NCBI GenBank assembly: GCA_003251955.1
Contig: QKDV01000070.1
Span: 1-6,167, forward strand
Length of the DNA: 6,167 bases
Direction of reading: 5' to 3'
Source of the DNA: Methanospirillum hungatei
GTDB taxonomy: Archaea > Halobacteriota > Methanomicrobia > Methanomicrobiales > Methanospirillaceae
Shown in pieces: positions 5,152-6,167 of the stretch. How positions within the stretch are numbered: position 1 is the stretch's first letter; the number at the start of each line of letters is the position of its first letter. The notes under the pieces are model-generated. The model did not search any database, was not told the DNA's origin, and saw nothing but the letters and a program-made list of their open reading frames with translations. The position numbers were made by a program, and so were the translations under genes.

Positions 5152-5733
5152 TCAGATCCGGTATGCATAGATCCGTTTGATGGTGTTTGCAACCTCAAAC
5201 TTTCCTCTTCTTTTGGTTACCGAACCATTTCTCATCCTGATGTGACCAATCCGTGCCTTTACTCCTTTGATGACATACACATCACCGACAACGAACTTCT
5301 CATCTCCTTCGCACTTTACATAGAGTGGAAGGGTGTGCCATCCGTCATGTACCGAGAAGCGAACAACTACCTGGTCAATGACTCTCGTCCATAGGGTGTC
5401 GATATTCTTTCCGAGGGCCTTATTGAGCCTTTTGTCTCCGGATTCAATAGACATCACCTCGACACCGGTACCTTCTCCGTCATCAGACTCGGCTATCAGG
5501 AAATCGCCGGTTGCAACCTCTTCATCCTCGGCGATCTCACACCTGCATACTGACGAAGTTCCCTCTCTGCTGACAATCGCCTTGATCTGCAGTAATGCCG
5601 GTTCTTTTTGTACTGGGATACGTGAGACCGTTCCGCATACTGTGCACTTGATAACCTGGCTGCTTGTCCTGCTCAGAACCTCATGCTCGGTCTCCTCGTC
5701 GCAGGTATTGCAGAACATATCAATCTGATCCAT
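5152..5733 (-). CDS. HVO_0476-type C4 zinc-finger protein
   Basis: This 193-residue soluble archaeal protein starts with a compact zinc ribbon, CxxC at 8-11 and CxxCG at 30-34, separated by 18 residues. The rest is strand-rich. About 100-150 carries a conserved-looking IDTLWTRVIDQVVVRFSVHDGWHTLPLYVKC, and a KGV.ARIGHIRMRNGSVTKR.G..EVA.IKRIYAYRI pattern lies at the C-terminus, suggesting one or two small beta-barrel domains. This matches, from memory, the HVO_0476 family found across Euryarchaeota. The function is unknown, and a role with RNA or the translation apparatus is only a guess from the ribbon plus barrel layout and basic tail. The start at 5733 is supported by a perfect TTTATA at -31 to -26, and there is no Shine-Dalgarno, so the mRNA is probably leaderless. 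Confidence 0.8.
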   Translation of the reverse strand: MDQIDMFCNTCDEETEHEVLSRTSSQVIKCTVCGTVSRIPVQKEPALLQIKAIVSREGTSSVCRCEIAEDEEVATGDFLIAESDDGEGTGVEVMSIESGDKRLNKALGKNIDTLWTRVIDQVVVRFSVHDGWHTLPLYVKCEGDEKFVVGDVYVIKGVKARIGHIRMRNGSVTKRRGKFEVANTIKRIYAYRI

Positions 5734-5763
5734 TCAATATCAATGGAAGATATCTCTGTATAA
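5734..5763. promoter_or_regulatory. Interlocked divergent promoters (zinc-finger gene / DUF371 gene)
   Basis: Thirty bases separate the two start codons. On the minus strand TTTATA (plus 5759-5764) is at -31 to -26 of the zinc-finger gene, and its last base is the A of the DUF371 ATG. On the plus strand AATATC (5736-5741) is at -28 to -23 of the DUF371 ATG at 5764, or at -34 to -29 if the in-frame ATG at 5770 is used. Both transcripts would be leaderless and their initiation complexes would cover the same DNA. Confidence 0.55.
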
Positions 5764-6167
5764 ATGCCGATGGCAGTTGAACGATTCTCAGCATGGGGGC
5801 ATCCCGAAGTGGCCGCAACTCACAGGACCACCTTTGAGATTACCGCTGAGGAGCATCTCTCACCATCAGGGACCTGCATCATTGCGGTGCGCTCTGAAAA
5901 AGGAGCTGCAGATTTATCAGATCGGTTCAGGGAACTTTTGCAGTCTCCTGGCTGTCAGATCATCACCGAACTGAAATGTGGTGAGATTGAAGTAACAATT
6001 ACCTCTTTTGGCTCTCCAGAACTCCTGCTTGATCACCAGACCGATCTGGTCTGGCGAAGATCTTCATTCACCTGTGGACGAACCATTGGTCTGTATAGTG
6101 ATTATACCGCGGGGACTCTGCCTCGTGCCCTGATCGACCTCCTGAGGCAGTGCAAAAGGCTTGATGT
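5764..6167 (+). CDS. DUF371 family protein (3' end cut by window edge)
   Basis: The open frame runs 134 codons to the right edge without a stop. The family usually has about 140 residues, so only a few C-terminal residues should be missing. DUF371 features visible are FSAWGHPEVAATHRTTFEIT (8-27), with GH at 12-13 and ATH at 18-20, then SGTCIIAV (35-42) and RRSSFTCGRT (98-107), matching the family pattern of an ATHxTT strand, a (D/T)CI strand and an RKSxFxCxRT segment. The protein is soluble with no signal peptide. DUF371 is an uncharacterised, largely archaeal family, and I know of no assigned reaction. The conserved His, Cys and Arg residues would be compatible with an active or binding site. 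An in-frame ATG at 5770 is an alternative start. It is divergent from the zinc-finger gene across 30 bases. Confidence 0.85.
   Translation, partial: MPMAVERFSAWGHPEVAATHRTTFEITAEEHLSPSGTCIIAVRSEKGAADLSDRFRELLQSPGCQIITELKCGEIEVTITSFGSPELLLDHQTDLVWRRSSFTCGRTIGLYSDYTAGTLPRALIDLLRQCKRLD

Noticed and set aside
5333..5728. 131-codon plus-strand open frame
   Set aside because: It is antisense to the zinc-finger gene, with Ser/Thr-rich composition typical of a reverse frame.
5777..5974. 65-codon plus-strand open frame
   Set aside because: It is out of frame with the DUF371 reading frame, whose family motifs decide the true frame.

Overview
The window looks like chromosomal DNA from a methanogenic archaeon, most likely of the order Methanomicrobiales. 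The reasons are the gene families present: an archaeal-type YchF GTPase with an NKxD motif and a cysteine cluster, a stand-alone pyruvate-kinase C-domain protein, a DUF371 protein, an HVO_0476-type zinc-finger protein and a CBS + ParB-like fusion. Several genes also have an archaeal TATA-like hexamer about 24-32 bases before the start codon and no leader, as expected for leaderless transcripts. The order is inferred from family resemblance recalled from memory, not from a search.

Layout from left to right: (1) a minus-strand pair consisting of the possible first 20 codons of a membrane protein running off the left edge (1-61) and, upstream of it, the pyruvate-kinase alpha/beta-domain protein (64-654); (2) a plus-strand run of ychF (693-1862), a small helical protein I do not recognise (1908-2228) and a sugar-phosphate nucleotidyltransferase with a beta-helix tail (2279-3457); (3) on the minus strand, a CBS-pair plus ParB/Srx-like protein (3454-4281); (4) on the plus strand, a membrane-anchored FKBP-like protein (about 4439-5146); (5) on the minus strand, a C4 zinc-finger protein (5152-5733); (6) on the plus strand, a DUF371 protein cut by the right edge (5764-6167).

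The genes appear to be individually transcribed housekeeping or conserved genes, not one pathway. Packing is extreme: one convergent pair overlaps at its stop codons, another is 5 bases apart, and two divergent pairs share only 38 and 30 bases. The clearest structural oddity is at 5733-5764, where the TATA box of one gene runs into the start codon of its divergent neighbour. I see no CRISPR array, mobile element, tRNA, rRNA, phage or defence cassette. The best candidates for new biology are the CBS-ParB/SerK-like fusion, the unrecognised 106-residue protein and the interlocked promoters.
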